The notes under the pieces were generated by a model that was not told where the DNA came from, ran no database searches, and worked only from the letters and a program-made list of their open reading frames with translations. From Faecimorpha stercoravium (GTDB lineage Bacteria; Bacillota; Clostridia; Lachnospirales; Bianqueaceae): a DNA stretch of 64,000 nucleotides. The stretch covers positions 1-64,000 of the forward strand of contig DVGT01000016.1 of assembly GCA_018712555.1 (NCBI GenBank), given 5' to 3'. Positions 38,645 through 47,849 of this stretch are shown one piece after another (the stretch's first letter is position 1; each line of letters opens with the position of its first letter). A program made the translations under genes and the position numbers.

Positions 38645-40567
38645 TTATTCTTCTTTTGCCTTGCGAATCTCCTTTGTACGGATCTCTTCGCGCACCTGCT
38701 CGATGAAGGCGGAAAGATCCATGCTGCCCGCATCGCCATCATAACGGCTGCGCATGGACACCTTATGATCCTCTTCCTCCTTCTGACCGACGATCAACAT
38801 ATAGGGCACCTTCTCCAGACGGCTCTGGCGAATCTTATAGCCAATCTTCTCCGCATGCGTATCGATCTCGGCACGAATGCCGGCCGCGCACAGTTCTTCG
38901 AGCACCTGCATGCCGTATTCGAGATGCTTATCCGAGATCGGCAGTACTTTCACCTGTACCGGCGCCAGCCAGGTGGGGAACGCTCCTGCGAAATGTTCAA
39001 TCAAAATACCGATGAAACGCTCGATGGAGCCGAATACCACACGATGGATCATGATCGGACGATGTTTCTCGCCATCTGCGCCCGTATACTCCAGTTCAAA
39101 CCGCAGCGGCAGCTGGAAGTCCAGCTGAATCGTGCCGCACTGCCAGGTCCTTCCGATGGAATCTTCCAGATGGAAATCGATCTTCGGTCCATAGAAAGCG
39201 CCATCGCCTTCATTGATCACATACGGCAGACCCATGTCGTCCAAGGCGCTCCGCAGTGCGTCTGTAGCCATCTCCCAGTCCTCATCGCTGCCCATGCTGT
39301 TATCCGGACGCGTAGAAAGTTCCACATGATACTTAAATCCAAAGAGGCTATAGACCTCGTCGATCAGCTGCACCACGCCCTTGATCTCGTCCTTGATCTG
39401 ATCCGGCGTCATGAAGATATGGGCATCATCCTGTGTAAAGCAGCGTACCCGCATGAGACCATGCAACTGTCCGGACTTTTCGTGGCGGTGTACAATTCCC
39501 AGCTCGCCCATCCGAATCGGCAGATCCCGATACGAACGAGGTTCCGACTGATATACCAGAATCCCGCCCGGGCAGTTCATCGGCTTAATCGCGTAGTCCT
39601 GCTCATCGATCACCGTAGTATACATGTTTTCTTTATAATGATCCCAGTGTCCCGAGGTTTCCCACAGCTTGCGGCTCAGGATGATGGGCGTGCTGATTTC
39701 TACATAACCGGCACGGCGATGAATCGTCCGCCAGTAGTCCAGCAGCGTGTTTTTCAGCACCATCCCGTTAGGCAGGAAGAACGGAAATCCCGGGCCCTCC
39801 TCACGCATCATGAACAGGCCCTGTTCACGTCCCAGTTTCCTGTGGTCACGCTTCTTGGCCTCTTCGATTCTGGCCAGATACTCGTCAAGCTCCACCTTTT
39901 TCGAAAATGCTGTTCCATAGATTCTTTGCAGCATCTTGTTATGCTCATCCCCACGCCAGTAAGCGCCCGCGAGGCTCGTCAGCTTGAAGGCCTTGACGGG
40001 CTTTGTCGTCATCAGATGGGGCCCCGCACACAGATCGGTAAACTCGCCCTGCGAATAGAAACTAATCTCCTCGCCTTCCGGCAGATCTTCGATCAATTCT
40101 ACCTTATACGGTTCCGCCTTCTCCTGAAAATACGCGATCGCTTCATCCCTCGGCATCGTATAGCGCTTGATCTCCAGGTTTTCCTTGACGATCTTCTTCA
40201 TCTCATCCTCGATCTTCTCCAGATCTTCTGCTGTGAACGGAGTCTCCCGGTCCACATCATAGTAGAAACCCTCTGCGATGGAAGGGCCGATCGCAAGCTT
40301 AGTCTCCGGATAGAGCCTCTTAATGGCCTGCGCCATGATGTGCGATGCTGTATGACGAAATGCGCCCTTGCCCTTTTCGTCGTTAAACGTCAGGATGTTC
40401 AGCTCACAGTCATGATCGACTACAGTCCGCAGATCCACAACCTCTCCATCCATCTCCCCCGCCGTTGCCATCCGAGCCAGGCCCTCGCTGATGTCCAGCG
40501 CGATCTCGTACACGCTCTTGGGATCCTGATACTCCTTACAGGAGCCATCTTTCAGTGTGATCTTCAT
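38645..40567 (-). CDS. thrS: Threonyl-tRNA synthetase
   Basis: The enzyme charges tRNA-Thr. The 640-residue product has the N-terminal TGS and editing domains (HTASHIMAQAIKRLYP) and the class II core. Motif 2 region residues appear in MRVRCFTQDDAHIF and motif 3 in HRVVFGSIERFIGILIEHF. The anticodon-binding domain follows from about 535. Expression is controlled by a T-box leader. Confidence 0.97.
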   Translation of the reverse strand: MKITLKDGSCKEYQDPKSVYEIALDISEGLARMATAGEMDGEVVDLRTVVDHDCELNILTFNDEKGKGAFRHTASHIMAQAIKRLYPETKLAIGPSIAEGFYYDVDRETPFTAEDLEKIEDEMKKIVKENLEIKRYTMPRDEAIAYFQEKAEPYKVELIEDLPEGEEISFYSQGEFTDLCAGPHLMTTKPVKAFKLTSLAGAYWRGDEHNKMLQRIYGTAFSKKVELDEYLARIEEAKKRDHRKLGREQGLFMMREEGPGFPFFLPNGMVLKNTLLDYWRTIHRRAGYVEISTPIILSRKLWETSGHWDHYKENMYTTVIDEQDYAIKPMNCPGGILVYQSEPRSYRDLPIRMGELGIVHRHEKSGQLHGLMRVRCFTQDDAHIFMTPDQIKDEIKGVVQLIDEVYSLFGFKYHVELSTRPDNSMGSDEDWEMATDALRSALDDMGLPYVINEGDGAFYGPKIDFHLEDSIGRTWQCGTIQLDFQLPLRFELEYTGADGEKHRPIMIHRVVFGSIERFIGILIEHFAGAFPTWLAPVQVKVLPISDKHLEYGMQVLEELCAAGIRAEIDTHAEKIGYKIRQSRLEKVPYMLIVGQKEEEDHKVSMRSRYDGDAGSMDLSAFIEQVREEIRTKEIRKAKEE

Positions 40568-40613
40568 CTTCCTCTTCCTTTCATTCGTTTTTTCCGTGCC
40601 GCTCTGCCGGAAA

Positions 40614-40905
40614 CAAAAAAGACATTCCGCCGGAATGTCTCTCTATCTCGAAATCAATGCCCACACGGAAACACTCCATACAGGGACGGGTGTATGCCCG
40701 CGGTTCCACCCTGCTTGTTTTCCATGGAAAACCATCTTCATTCATACGATGATAACGGAATCACCGGGCCGTATTGGGGCCGCTCTGAGGTGGTCTTCAT
40801 ACGAACTCTTCGGAAGTGCTTACAGCCCGTGACACTTCTCTCTGGACCGGAGACTGGCGTATTACTCTCCTCATCAACGCATTGTTCCTTATTCAAGAAC
40901 ACTTC
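40614..40905 (-). promoter_or_regulatory. T-box leader (tRNA-Thr sensing) of thrS
   Basis: On the minus strand the conserved T-box TGGAACCGCG is at 40697-40712. A terminator follows at 40614-40639 (GACATTCC / GGAATGTC then TTTTTT). Stem I elements include GATGAGGAGAGTA at the base and CCAGAGAG distally; an ACC in GAAGACCACC is a possible Thr specifier. Uncharged tRNA-Thr would stabilise the antiterminator. With both promoters this explains most of the 522-bp gap before the PiT gene. Confidence 0.9.
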
Positions 40906-40906
40906 C

Positions 40907-40935
40907 ATTATAAACACCCCTCCGTCAAAAGTCAA
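40907..40935 (-). promoter_or_regulatory. thrS promoter
   Basis: TTGACT and TATAAT are separated by 17 bp on the minus strand, directly before the T-box leader. Confidence 0.85.
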
Positions 40936-41001
40936 GGCTTCTTTTTCCTTTACGCGATTTTCTCATTTTTCTAACATGGATTATAATTTTTTAACAGATT
41001 C

Positions 41002-41030
41002 TTTACACGAGAGGCTTTTTCCGTTATAAT
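41002..41030 (+). promoter_or_regulatory. Phosphate transporter promoter
   Basis: TTTACA and TATAAT are separated by 17 bp. A GTATG/CATAC hairpin lies in the short leader. Confidence 0.8.
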
Positions 41031-41090
41031 AGAGGTATGTGCGGAGACTGCCCTCCTGCATACATACTCTGAACCTGTAGGTGATATGAT

Positions 41091-42143
41091 TTGACAGTAG
41101 AATTTATGGATTTCTTACAACAGTTGGCAGGCAATCCACTTCTGATGATCACGGTCGTATTGACTCTGGGCGTCATCCTGGTCAATGGCTGGACCGATGC
41201 TCCTAACGCGATTGCCACATGTGTATCCACTCGGGCCATGAAAGCATCCAGCGCCATCCTGATGGCCGCTGTGTTCAACTTCCTGGGCGTGCTGGTCATG
41301 ACCATGATCAACTCCAATGTGGCCATGACGATCTACAACATGGTGGACTTTGGTACCAATACCGGAGACGCTACGATTGCCCTGTGCGCCGCCCTCTTTG
41401 CCATCGTGCTCTGGGCCACCGTCGCATGGAAGTTTGGGATTCCTACCAGTGAAAGCCACGCGCTGATCGCGGGTCTTTCCGGTGCGGCGATCGCACTGCA
41501 CGGCAACCTGAGCGGCATTAATCCCTCCGAATGGGTAAAGGTTCTTTATGGTTTGGTTCTCTCCACTTTCCTGGGCTTTTCCTTCGGCTTCCTCTGCACG
41601 CGGATCATCGAGTTCCTTTTCCATGGTGTGGATCGCCGCAAGGCCAATCCCAAGTTTAAGAAGGCGCAGGTAGCTGCCGGCGCGGCGATGGCCTTCATGC
41701 ATGGCGCTCAGGACGGGCAGAAGTTTATGAGCGTATTCCTGCTGGGTATCTTTCTCGTAAATGGAGACAGTCAGACCAATCAGTTCGTGATTCCGATTTG
41801 GCTGATGGTATTGTGTTCCGTCGTTATGGCCTTTGGTACTTCCATCGGAGGATACCGTATCATCAAGTCCGTTGGGCTGGACATGGTGCATCTCGATACC
41901 TACCAGGGATTCGCTGCGGATCTGGGCGCAGCAGGATGTCTGCTTTTGTCCTCCCTCACGGGTATCCCTGTCAGCACGACCCACACAAAGACCACTTCCA
42001 TCATGGGTGTGGGCGCTTCCAAGCGGCTGTCCGCCGTCAATTGGAAGATCGTGAAAGAAATGGCCCTGGCCTGGATCTTTACGTTCCCGGGCTGTGGTCT
42101 TCTGGGCTTCATCGTTGCCAAGGTCTTTATGTACATATTCTAA
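41091..42143 (+). CDS. PiT-family inorganic phosphate permease
   Basis: This is a low-affinity phosphate transporter, 350 residues, with about ten membrane helices. Both PiT signature repeats are visible: NGWTDAPNAIATCVSTRAM at about 24-42 and GIPVSTTHTKTTSIMG near 305. A TTG start at 41091 fits an AGGTGAT site. An ATG at 41106 is the alternative. The DUF47 partner gene follows by 18 bp. Confidence 0.92.
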   Translation: MTVEFMDFLQQLAGNPLLMITVVLTLGVILVNGWTDAPNAIATCVSTRAMKASSAILMAAVFNFLGVLVMTMINSNVAMTIYNMVDFGTNTGDATIALCAALFAIVLWATVAWKFGIPTSESHALIAGLSGAAIALHGNLSGINPSEWVKVLYGLVLSTFLGFSFGFLCTRIIEFLFHGVDRRKANPKFKKAQVAAGAAMAFMHGAQDGQKFMSVFLLGIFLVNGDSQTNQFVIPIWLMVLCSVVMAFGTSIGGYRIIKSVGLDMVHLDTYQGFAADLGAAGCLLLSSLTGIPVSTTHTKTTSIMGVGASKRLSAVNWKIVKEMALAWIFTFPGCGLLGFIVAKVFMYIF

Positions 42144-42161
42144 AACGTGAGGAGAAGAGCT

Positions 42162-42794
42162 ATGAGTTTCATGAGACACAAACAAGATTATGACTATTTC
42201 GATTCCTTCTGCCAGGTGGGGAAACTGGCCAGCGATTCCGCTGAGTATCTGCACCGTGCCATCACCTCGTTCCAAGTCGAGAAGATCAACACCTATGTAG
42301 AAGAGATGCACAAGTTGGAGCATGCCGCAGACGAAAGAAGACATGAATTAAATAAACAACTAGCCCGAGAATTCATGCCGCCTATCGAACGCGAAGATAT
42401 CTCCACACTGTCCCAGGAGTTGGATAACGTGGTAGACACCGTGGAGGATATCATCCGCAAGATCTATATGTTCAACATCGATGAAATGCGTTCCGAAGCC
42501 CTGGAATTTGCCCAGCTGATCATGGACACCTGCGCCGTTTTCTATAAGCTGCTGCAGGAATTTGCCGACTTTAAGAAATCCAAAAAGATCCAGCAGTATA
42601 TCATCGAAATCAACACGCTGGAAAATAAAGGAGACAAGCTCCATACCGATTCCATCCGTCGCCTGTTTACGGATACGGTTTCGCCGCATGCTCTCCTGGC
42701 CTGGACTGTCATCTTTGACGCCATGGAAAACGCGCTGGATGCCTGCGAGAATACCGCCGACATCATCGACAGCACGATCACAAAGAACACCTAA
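42162..42794 (+). CDS. DUF47/PhoU-like partner of the PiT transporter
   Basis: The 210-residue all-helical protein belongs to the DUF47 family, which resembles PhoU and is almost always encoded with PiT. It contains DNVVDTVEDIIRKIYMF and a final TADIIDSTITKNT helix. It probably regulates the transporter. The ATG at 42162 (MSFMRHKQ) has a GAGGAGAAG site. Confidence 0.92.
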   Translation: MSFMRHKQDYDYFDSFCQVGKLASDSAEYLHRAITSFQVEKINTYVEEMHKLEHAADERRHELNKQLAREFMPPIEREDISTLSQELDNVVDTVEDIIRKIYMFNIDEMRSEALEFAQLIMDTCAVFYKLLQEFADFKKSKKIQQYIIEINTLENKGDKLHTDSIRRLFTDTVSPHALLAWTVIFDAMENALDACENTADIIDSTITKNT

Positions 42795-42803
42795 TTAAAA
42801 AGG

Positions 42804-42845
42804 GAGCGCCGCCTCATCCTGAAAACCGATGATGAAGCGGCGCTC
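42804..42845 (+). terminator. PiT/DUF47 terminator
   Basis: GAGCGCCGC pairs with GCGGCGCTC, with further pairing inside. The T-run is weak. Confidence 0.6.
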
Positions 42846-42863
42846 TACCTATGCTCACTCACA

Positions 42864-42906
42864 AATCCAGGATCTTCTCCACATAGGAGTACATCCTGGA
42901 TTTTTT
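42864..42906. terminator. Bidirectional terminator between convergent genes
   Basis: AATCCAGGAT pairs with ATCCTGGATT, followed by TTTTTG on plus. On minus it also terminates the lipoprotein gene ending at 42909. Confidence 0.75.
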
Positions 42907-42908
42907 GT

Positions 42909-44132
42909 CTACTTCTCCCGAATGTGGATGACCGTCTGCGTGCCTTCTTCACTCTCCCTATCACAGGGCAACGCTATACCCATCTCCCCGCTTCCGAACA
43001 GAAAGCCACTGCACTCCTCTTTCCCAATATCGATTTTGAAGCTTTCATCTCGCTCAAAATCATAAAGATATACATTTCCCTCCACTGAACTTACAGTATA
43101 CACCACATATCGATCGCCCAGTCCCCTAAACAGAAATGTCTCCGGCAATATACGAACCTCCCCTGTCCTATCATTCTTCGCGTACTGCATATGGCAACTG
43201 GAATGATAAACCACCCATTCTCCAACCAAGTCCACAAATATCGGCCATTCCGTATCATAGTTAAAGTCTAAGGGCATTTCATAGATCTCTTTCGTCTTCA
43301 GGTTATAGCGCAGTGCGTACCACTGCTTGCCGTCGTAATCGGCCCCATACACCTCATCGCCCCTTCCGAGAAGTTGAAGGTTCAGCCTTCCTACCTGGAA
43401 GAGCGTTGTCCACGTGTCTGTCCGAGGATCGTATCCGCAGACCGTTCCGTACTCCTGCCCCTTATAATCCAGCTCCACGATCAATTGATCCTGCATGGCA
43501 AACACATCGGGCTCCGTTTCCACCGCCGAATTCTCCGTGGAGTCTAGGATCTCATGGGGCGTCTCCGGCTCGCTCAGAGACACATAGTAGAGACTCCATC
43601 CGGTTCCCTTAGGAGTATGCTCGCTCCAGAACAGATAGGATTCTGTCAGCATGACATCTTGAATAAAATTTTCGTTTTGTGCCTTCTGTTCGAACATAAA
43701 TCGAAGCCCGCCATCTTCCCGTTTATACGCCACCATCCGACTCTTATAGCCAGTGCTCCTCATAATCAGCCAGTCACCTCTGCAATAGACAGACGAAGCC
43801 TGCGACGCGGGCACCTCTTCCATTATGATTTCCACGTCTGCCAGGATCGACGCGTCAAAATCGGAAGCCGGATTGTCATTCCTTCTCTCCCACAGCCAGT
43901 CGTATGCTGCCTTTCGATCTTGCTCGATTTCTTCCTGATCTGGCGTATGTGGTTTTCTCGGAAACTCCCCCTCTCGAAGCACCCACAGGCTTTTTACTTC
44001 CTCCGCCGACGCACTGCTCTCTTCCACAACGGAAGAAGGCTCGGATGCCTGGCTATTCTGCGGTTCCGGCGTCTCACAACCAGTCATAACCATCATAAAC
44101 AGCACCAGACACAATGATATCGCTTTTCTCAT
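42909..44132 (-). CDS. Lipoprotein with predicted beta-propeller
   Basis: The 407-residue product has a signal peptide with lipobox VMTGC near residue 19, a Ser/Glu-rich linker (SEPSSVVEESSASAEE), and a body of repeated short beta segments ending in aromatic or Asp-rich turns, as in TolB or DUF5050-type propellers. It is displayed on the cell surface. No function can be assigned, and its neighbours are unrelated. Confidence 0.75.
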   Translation of the reverse strand: MRKAISLCLVLFMMVMTGCETPEPQNSQASEPSSVVEESSASAEEVKSLWVLREGEFPRKPHTPDQEEIEQDRKAAYDWLWERRNDNPASDFDASILADVEIIMEEVPASQASSVYCRGDWLIMRSTGYKSRMVAYKREDGGLRFMFEQKAQNENFIQDVMLTESYLFWSEHTPKGTGWSLYYVSLSEPETPHEILDSTENSAVETEPDVFAMQDQLIVELDYKGQEYGTVCGYDPRTDTWTTLFQVGRLNLQLLGRGDEVYGADYDGKQWYALRYNLKTKEIYEMPLDFNYDTEWPIFVDLVGEWVVYHSSCHMQYAKNDRTGEVRILPETFLFRGLGDRYVVYTVSSVEGNVYLYDFERDESFKIDIGKEECSGFLFGSGEMGIALPCDRESEEGTQTVIHIREK

Positions 44133-44196
44133 AGTATCCCCCTATCCCCACCATGTGGGATAATAACCACTTTCTATCCCCAGGCTGAACAATTGT

Positions 44197-44227
44197 ATAA
44201 AACGGTGGGGAATCCACATTCCCCACC
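44197..44227 (-). terminator. Terminator of the small hypothetical gene
   Basis: GGTGGGGAAT pairs with ATTCCCCACC, followed on minus by GTTTTATA. Confidence 0.75.
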
Positions 44228-44233
44228 AAATCC

Positions 44234-44428
44234 TTAATTACAATAGACCAGATTATGATAGCTGATCTCAGACAGCGCCTTAATCAACTCATTCATCGTA
44301 ACCGTATGATCTCCATTATATTCATCTGCATAATGTGGATCCTGAAGACGCACCCTCGTATTCGCCGTTATCGCATAGGTGTTCGCGTCAAAGTAGATCC
44401 CCGTTCCGGTTATATATTGAATTTTCAT
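44234..44428 (-). CDS. Small hypothetical protein (64 residues)
   Basis: A 64-residue frame starts at ATG 44428 behind AAGAGGAC and runs to a terminator at 44197-44227. The sequence (MKIQYITGTGIYFDANTY, then NGDHTVTMNELIKALSEI) is not a family I know. A perfect-spaced promoter at 44623-44651 drives a leader of about 190 nt before it. The promoter, ribosome-binding site and terminator together support a real gene. Confidence 0.55.
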   Translation of the reverse strand: MKIQYITGTGIYFDANTYAITANTRVRLQDPHYADEYNGDHTVTMNELIKALSEISYHNLVYCN

Positions 44429-44616
44429 TGTCCTCTTGTTTTGCAACACATTTTCAAGGGCAGGGCGGCCACCCGTCTCATAGACACAGATATCTCTTCC
44501 CCCAAAAATCGTCTTGCCTTACCACGCTCAAAATACGGTCTTCGTACGCCTTTCTTCCATCTTGTCCATGGGTCTATACCTCTCTTTCGCAGGTTGGATC
44601 CTATAGGATGTTCTCT
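44429..44616 (-). ncRNA. Long leader or small RNA upstream of the 64-residue gene
   Basis: This transcribed stretch follows a strong promoter and holds no convincing coding sequence. It has G-rich hairpin potential (GGGTGGCC/GCCC). It fits no riboswitch I recognise. It accounts for most of the gap between the small gene and DegV. Confidence 0.35.
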
Positions 44617-44622
44617 AAGTTC

Positions 44623-44651
44623 AGTATACCCTTTTCTTTTCTGCTTGTCAA
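44623..44651 (-). promoter_or_regulatory. Promoter of the small hypothetical gene and leader
   Basis: TTGACA and TATACT are separated by 17 bp on the minus strand. Confidence 0.8.
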
Positions 44652-44713
44652 TAGTTTATTCAAAAATTATTCAAAAATATTAGCAGAATTTTAAATTCTC
44701 TTTCTCTGCAAAT

Positions 44714-44767
44714 GAAAAAGGGAGCGTTGCCCACCGATGAATCGCTCATCATTTCGCAACGCTCCCC
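44714..44767 (-). terminator. degV terminator
   Basis: GGGAGCGTTGC pairs with GCAACGCTCCC, followed on minus by TTTTTCATTT. Confidence 0.85.
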
Positions 44768-44778
44768 TTCTTTTGCCA

Positions 44779-45651
44779 TCAGCGCTCTTTTCCAAAGAAC
44801 AGAAGCCCCAGGGCGCCGGGTCCGGAATGGACGCCAATACTGGGATTCACATCTCCAATCATGATGTTTTCGATGCCAAAACGCTCCGTCACCTGCTTGG
44901 CCACAAACTGTGCATCCTCCAGACAATCGCCATGCACAATGGCCACCATATCGTTGAGCGCCTCATACCCCGGCATCTTTTCTGCCATGTAATCGACCAG
45001 GGCCGTCAGGGATTTCTTACGCCCCCGCACCGTACCGGCCGCCTCCAGCTTCCCCTCCGGCGTCAGCTTCAATACCGGTTTCAGGTTGAGCACACTGCCC
45101 ACCACGGCCGTTGCCTTGGATACACGGCCGCCCCGCTGCAGATGGAACAGGTCATCCACCGTAAACTTCACGCAGACATGAACGGCGTTCTCCACCAGCC
45201 AGTCTCGGACTTCCGCCAAGGTCTTTCCCTGCGCCTGCATCGCCAGCGCTTTATTGACCAGCAGGCCCTCACCCAAGGATACGCACAGGCTGTCTACCAC
45301 CTCGATCACCGCATCTGGATACTCCTCTTCGACCAGCTGCTTGGCCACCATCCGCACGATGTCGCAGCTTCCACTGAGCGCGGACGAAAAGCTGATATAG
45401 AGGATGTCCTTCCCCGCATCCAGAATCTCTCGAAATGTCTTCTCCACAACGGCAGGATTGACCGCCTGACTCTTCGGCATGCTGCCTTCCCGCATCAGGC
45501 GATAGAATTCCGACGGAGAAGGCCCTGCGGATCCTTCATAAATCTCATCTCCGATCGAATAGTACTGCGGCACCTCCACGAGACCATGCTCCTTCACATA
45601 GCTCTGCGGCAGATCCGAGTTGGTATCTGTAACGATCTGATATGTTCTCAT
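44779..45651 (-). CDS. DegV family fatty-acid-binding protein
   Basis: DegV/FakB-type proteins bind a fatty acid and present it to the FakA kinase. The 290-residue product has the N-terminal IVTDTNSDLPQSYV and SQAVNP segments, a lipid-pocket ISFSSALSGSCD motif, and the C-terminal HSGPGALGLLFFGKER. No fakA homologue is in the window. Promoter TTGTGT-18-TATAAT lies at 45702-45731. Confidence 0.9.
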   Translation of the reverse strand: MRTYQIVTDTNSDLPQSYVKEHGLVEVPQYYSIGDEIYEGSAGPSPSEFYRLMREGSMPKSQAVNPAVVEKTFREILDAGKDILYISFSSALSGSCDIVRMVAKQLVEEEYPDAVIEVVDSLCVSLGEGLLVNKALAMQAQGKTLAEVRDWLVENAVHVCVKFTVDDLFHLQRGGRVSKATAVVGSVLNLKPVLKLTPEGKLEAAGTVRGRKKSLTALVDYMAEKMPGYEALNDMVAIVHGDCLEDAQFVAKQVTERFGIENIMIGDVNPSIGVHSGPGALGLLFFGKER

Positions 45652-45701
45652 GCTATTCTCCCCTTAAATACTAGGATGGGAGGCGCTGCCTCCTGCAGGA
45701 T

Positions 45702-45731
45702 ATTATACTATATGTCGCGCCCGTCACACAA
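45702..45731 (-). promoter_or_regulatory. degV promoter
   Basis: TTGTGT and TATAAT are separated by 18 bp on the minus strand. Confidence 0.6.
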
Positions 45732-45772
45732 GCCCCTATTGCAAATTGACGCTCCCCGCCTGCATTTTTTTG

Positions 45773-45801
45773 TTGCTTCATGATATCAGTTGTGATACTA
45801 T
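45773..45801 (+). promoter_or_regulatory. Sugar ABC operon promoter
   Basis: TTGCTT and TACTAT are separated by 17 bp, about 35 bp before the ATPase gene. A TGATATCA palindrome within it could bind a regulator. Confidence 0.5.
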
Positions 45802-45835
45802 TATAAGGAAGAAAAAGAAATGAGGGAATGTTACG

Positions 45836-46948
45836 ATGAAGATTGTTCTGCAACATATAACCAAAACCTTTCCGGGCCGAGGAAAGAAGAACCCGGGTGA
45901 TGTCGTAGCCGTCGCGGATTTTTCTTTTGAGATCCCGGATGGTCAGCTGATCGGACTGCTGGGGCCTTCCGGATGCGGTAAGAGTACCACCTTAAACATG
46001 ATCTGTGGACTGGAAAAGCCCACATCCGGCCATATTTTCTTCGGCGATCAGGATGTCACCGCCCTGCCTGCGGAAAAACGCGGCGTGGGAATGGTGTTTC
46101 AAAACTATGCTTTGTATCCGCATCTCACGGTACTGGATAACATCCTGTTCCCCCTGGAAAACCTGAAAGGAAAGGACAAGCTTTCCAAGGCCGAGATGCA
46201 AAAACGTGCGCAGGATGCGGCAGCCCTGGTGCAGATCGAAGAACTGATGGACCGCAAGCCCAGTGAGCTTTCCGGAGGACAGCAGCAGCGCGTCGCCATC
46301 GCCAGAGCGCTGGTCAAGATGCCGCATGTACTTCTCCTGGATGAACCCCTGTCCAATCTGGACGCAAGGCTCCGACTGCAGACACGGGAAGAGATCCGCA
46401 AAATCCAGCGTACCACGGGCATCACGACCGTATTCGTCACGCACGATCAGGAAGAGGCCATGAGCATCTCGGATCAGATCGTTGTGATGCGCCAGGGCGT
46501 CATTCAACAGATCGGAAAGCCCCAGGACGTCTATGATGATCCGGCCAATCTCTTTGTCGCTCAATTTCTGGGCACACCGCCTATTAACGTATTCGAGGGC
46601 CTTGTGAAGGACGAGATACTGTATCTCGCGGAGGATCCGGTCCTTTCCGTTCCTGGCCTTGCCGACCAGGAGGTCTGGGTGGGAATCCGTCCGGAAGGCT
46701 TCGTGTTACAGGAAGACGGACCGCTCCACTGCAAGCTGAGCGCTGTGGAAGTGATGGGACGGGATATCAGTGTCATCACCACGCATCCTGCCAGCGTGAC
46801 GCCTACCATCCGCTCAATCATCGCCTCGGATCATGTGATTCATCCGGCTACCACTGACATTCATTTTGCGATCAAGCCGCATAAACTGCATGTATTCCAT
46901 AAAAAGACGCAGACGCGTATTTATAAGGAAGGAGAGCGTTCATTATGA
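45836..46948 (+). CDS. Sugar ABC transporter ATP-binding protein (UgpC/MsmK type)
   Basis: The 370-residue ATPase energises a carbohydrate importer. Walker A is GPSGCGKSTT, signature LSGGQQQR, Walker B LLLDEPLSNLD, and the switch histidine VTHDQEEA. The C-terminal MOIR/TOBE domain from about 240 is present. It overlaps the first permease gene by 4 bp. This family often serves several sugar importers. Confidence 0.93.
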   Translation: MKIVLQHITKTFPGRGKKNPGDVVAVADFSFEIPDGQLIGLLGPSGCGKSTTLNMICGLEKPTSGHIFFGDQDVTALPAEKRGVGMVFQNYALYPHLTVLDNILFPLENLKGKDKLSKAEMQKRAQDAAALVQIEELMDRKPSELSGGQQQRVAIARALVKMPHVLLLDEPLSNLDARLRLQTREEIRKIQRTTGITTVFVTHDQEEAMSISDQIVVMRQGVIQQIGKPQDVYDDPANLFVAQFLGTPPINVFEGLVKDEILYLAEDPVLSVPGLADQEVWVGIRPEGFVLQEDGPLHCKLSAVEVMGRDISVITTHPASVTPTIRSIIASDHVIHPATTDIHFAIKPHKLHVFHKKTQTRIYKEGERSL

Positions 46949-47835
46949 AAAAGAACGGGAAAAAGGCATGGCTGTATCTGCTGCCGGCCCTCCTGTTTCT
47001 GGGTGTATTCATGATCTATCCTCTGATCGACGTGTTCATCTACTCCTTTGAAGAGGGCTATAACTTTGCCTCCCAGACCTACTTCGGTACCGGCCTGTAT
47101 AATTATTCGTATGTACTCCATGATCCGTATTTCCTGCAGGCCATCCAGAACACCTTCATCCTGACGGCGATCACCGTGCCCACCTCGACGATCCTTTCTC
47201 TATTGATCGCCCTGGGCCTCAGCAAAATCAAGCCGCTGCGCAACTTATACCAGACCGTATACTTCCTGCCCTATGTGACAAACACACTGGCCGTGGGATT
47301 GGTCTTCATGGTGCTGTTTCAGCAGACGGAATACTCGGATGGCCTTGTGAATCTTCTGATTCAGTGGTTCGGCGGTGAGTCTGTCGACTTCATCGACGGT
47401 CCCTACTGGGCCAAGATGATGGTTCTTTGCCTATACACCGTCTGGATTGTCATGCCCTTCAAGATTCTCATTCTGACCAGCGCGCTGGCCTCGGTCAATG
47501 AGGAATATTACAAGGCGGCCAGGGTCGATGGAACTTCAGCCTTCCGCACGTTTCGCAAGATCACCCTGCCCATGATCTCTCCGATGATCTTCTATCTGGT
47601 CGTCACCGGCTGCATCGGCGCCTTCAAGGCGTACAGTGACGCGGTGGCTCTCTTCGGGACAGATCTGAACGCGGCGGGTATGAACACGATTGTGGGTTAT
47701 GTCTACGATATGCTGTATGGCGATGGCGGCGGATATCCTTCCTACGCTTCCGCCGCGGCCATCATCCTGTTCGTGATCGTGCTGACCATCACCTGTATCA
47801 ATCTGCTGGTCAGCCGCCGGCACGTCCATCACTAA
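46945..47835 (+). CDS. Sugar ABC transporter permease (MalF/UgpA type)
   Basis: The 296-residue protein has six membrane helices. The cytoplasmic coupling loop is EEYYKAARVDGTSAFRTFRKITLP, the EAA motif that docks the ATPase. It begins KAWLYLLPALLFLGVFMIYPL, typical of the MalF/UgpA group. A second permease follows after 14 bp. Confidence 0.93.
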   Translation: MKKNGKKAWLYLLPALLFLGVFMIYPLIDVFIYSFEEGYNFASQTYFGTGLYNYSYVLHDPYFLQAIQNTFILTAITVPTSTILSLLIALGLSKIKPLRNLYQTVYFLPYVTNTLAVGLVFMVLFQQTEYSDGLVNLLIQWFGGESVDFIDGPYWAKMMVLCLYTVWIVMPFKILILTSALASVNEEYYKAARVDGTSAFRTFRKITLPMISPMIFYLVVTGCIGAFKAYSDAVALFGTDLNAAGMNTIVGYVYDMLYGDGGGYPSYASAAAIILFVIVLTITCINLLVSRRHVHH

Positions 47836-47849
47836 GGAGGAATCTGGTT

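Noticed and set aside
38765..41029. Long open frame antisense to thrS
   Set aside because: It runs opposite a certain thrS gene and its T-box, and its translation lacks any family pattern.
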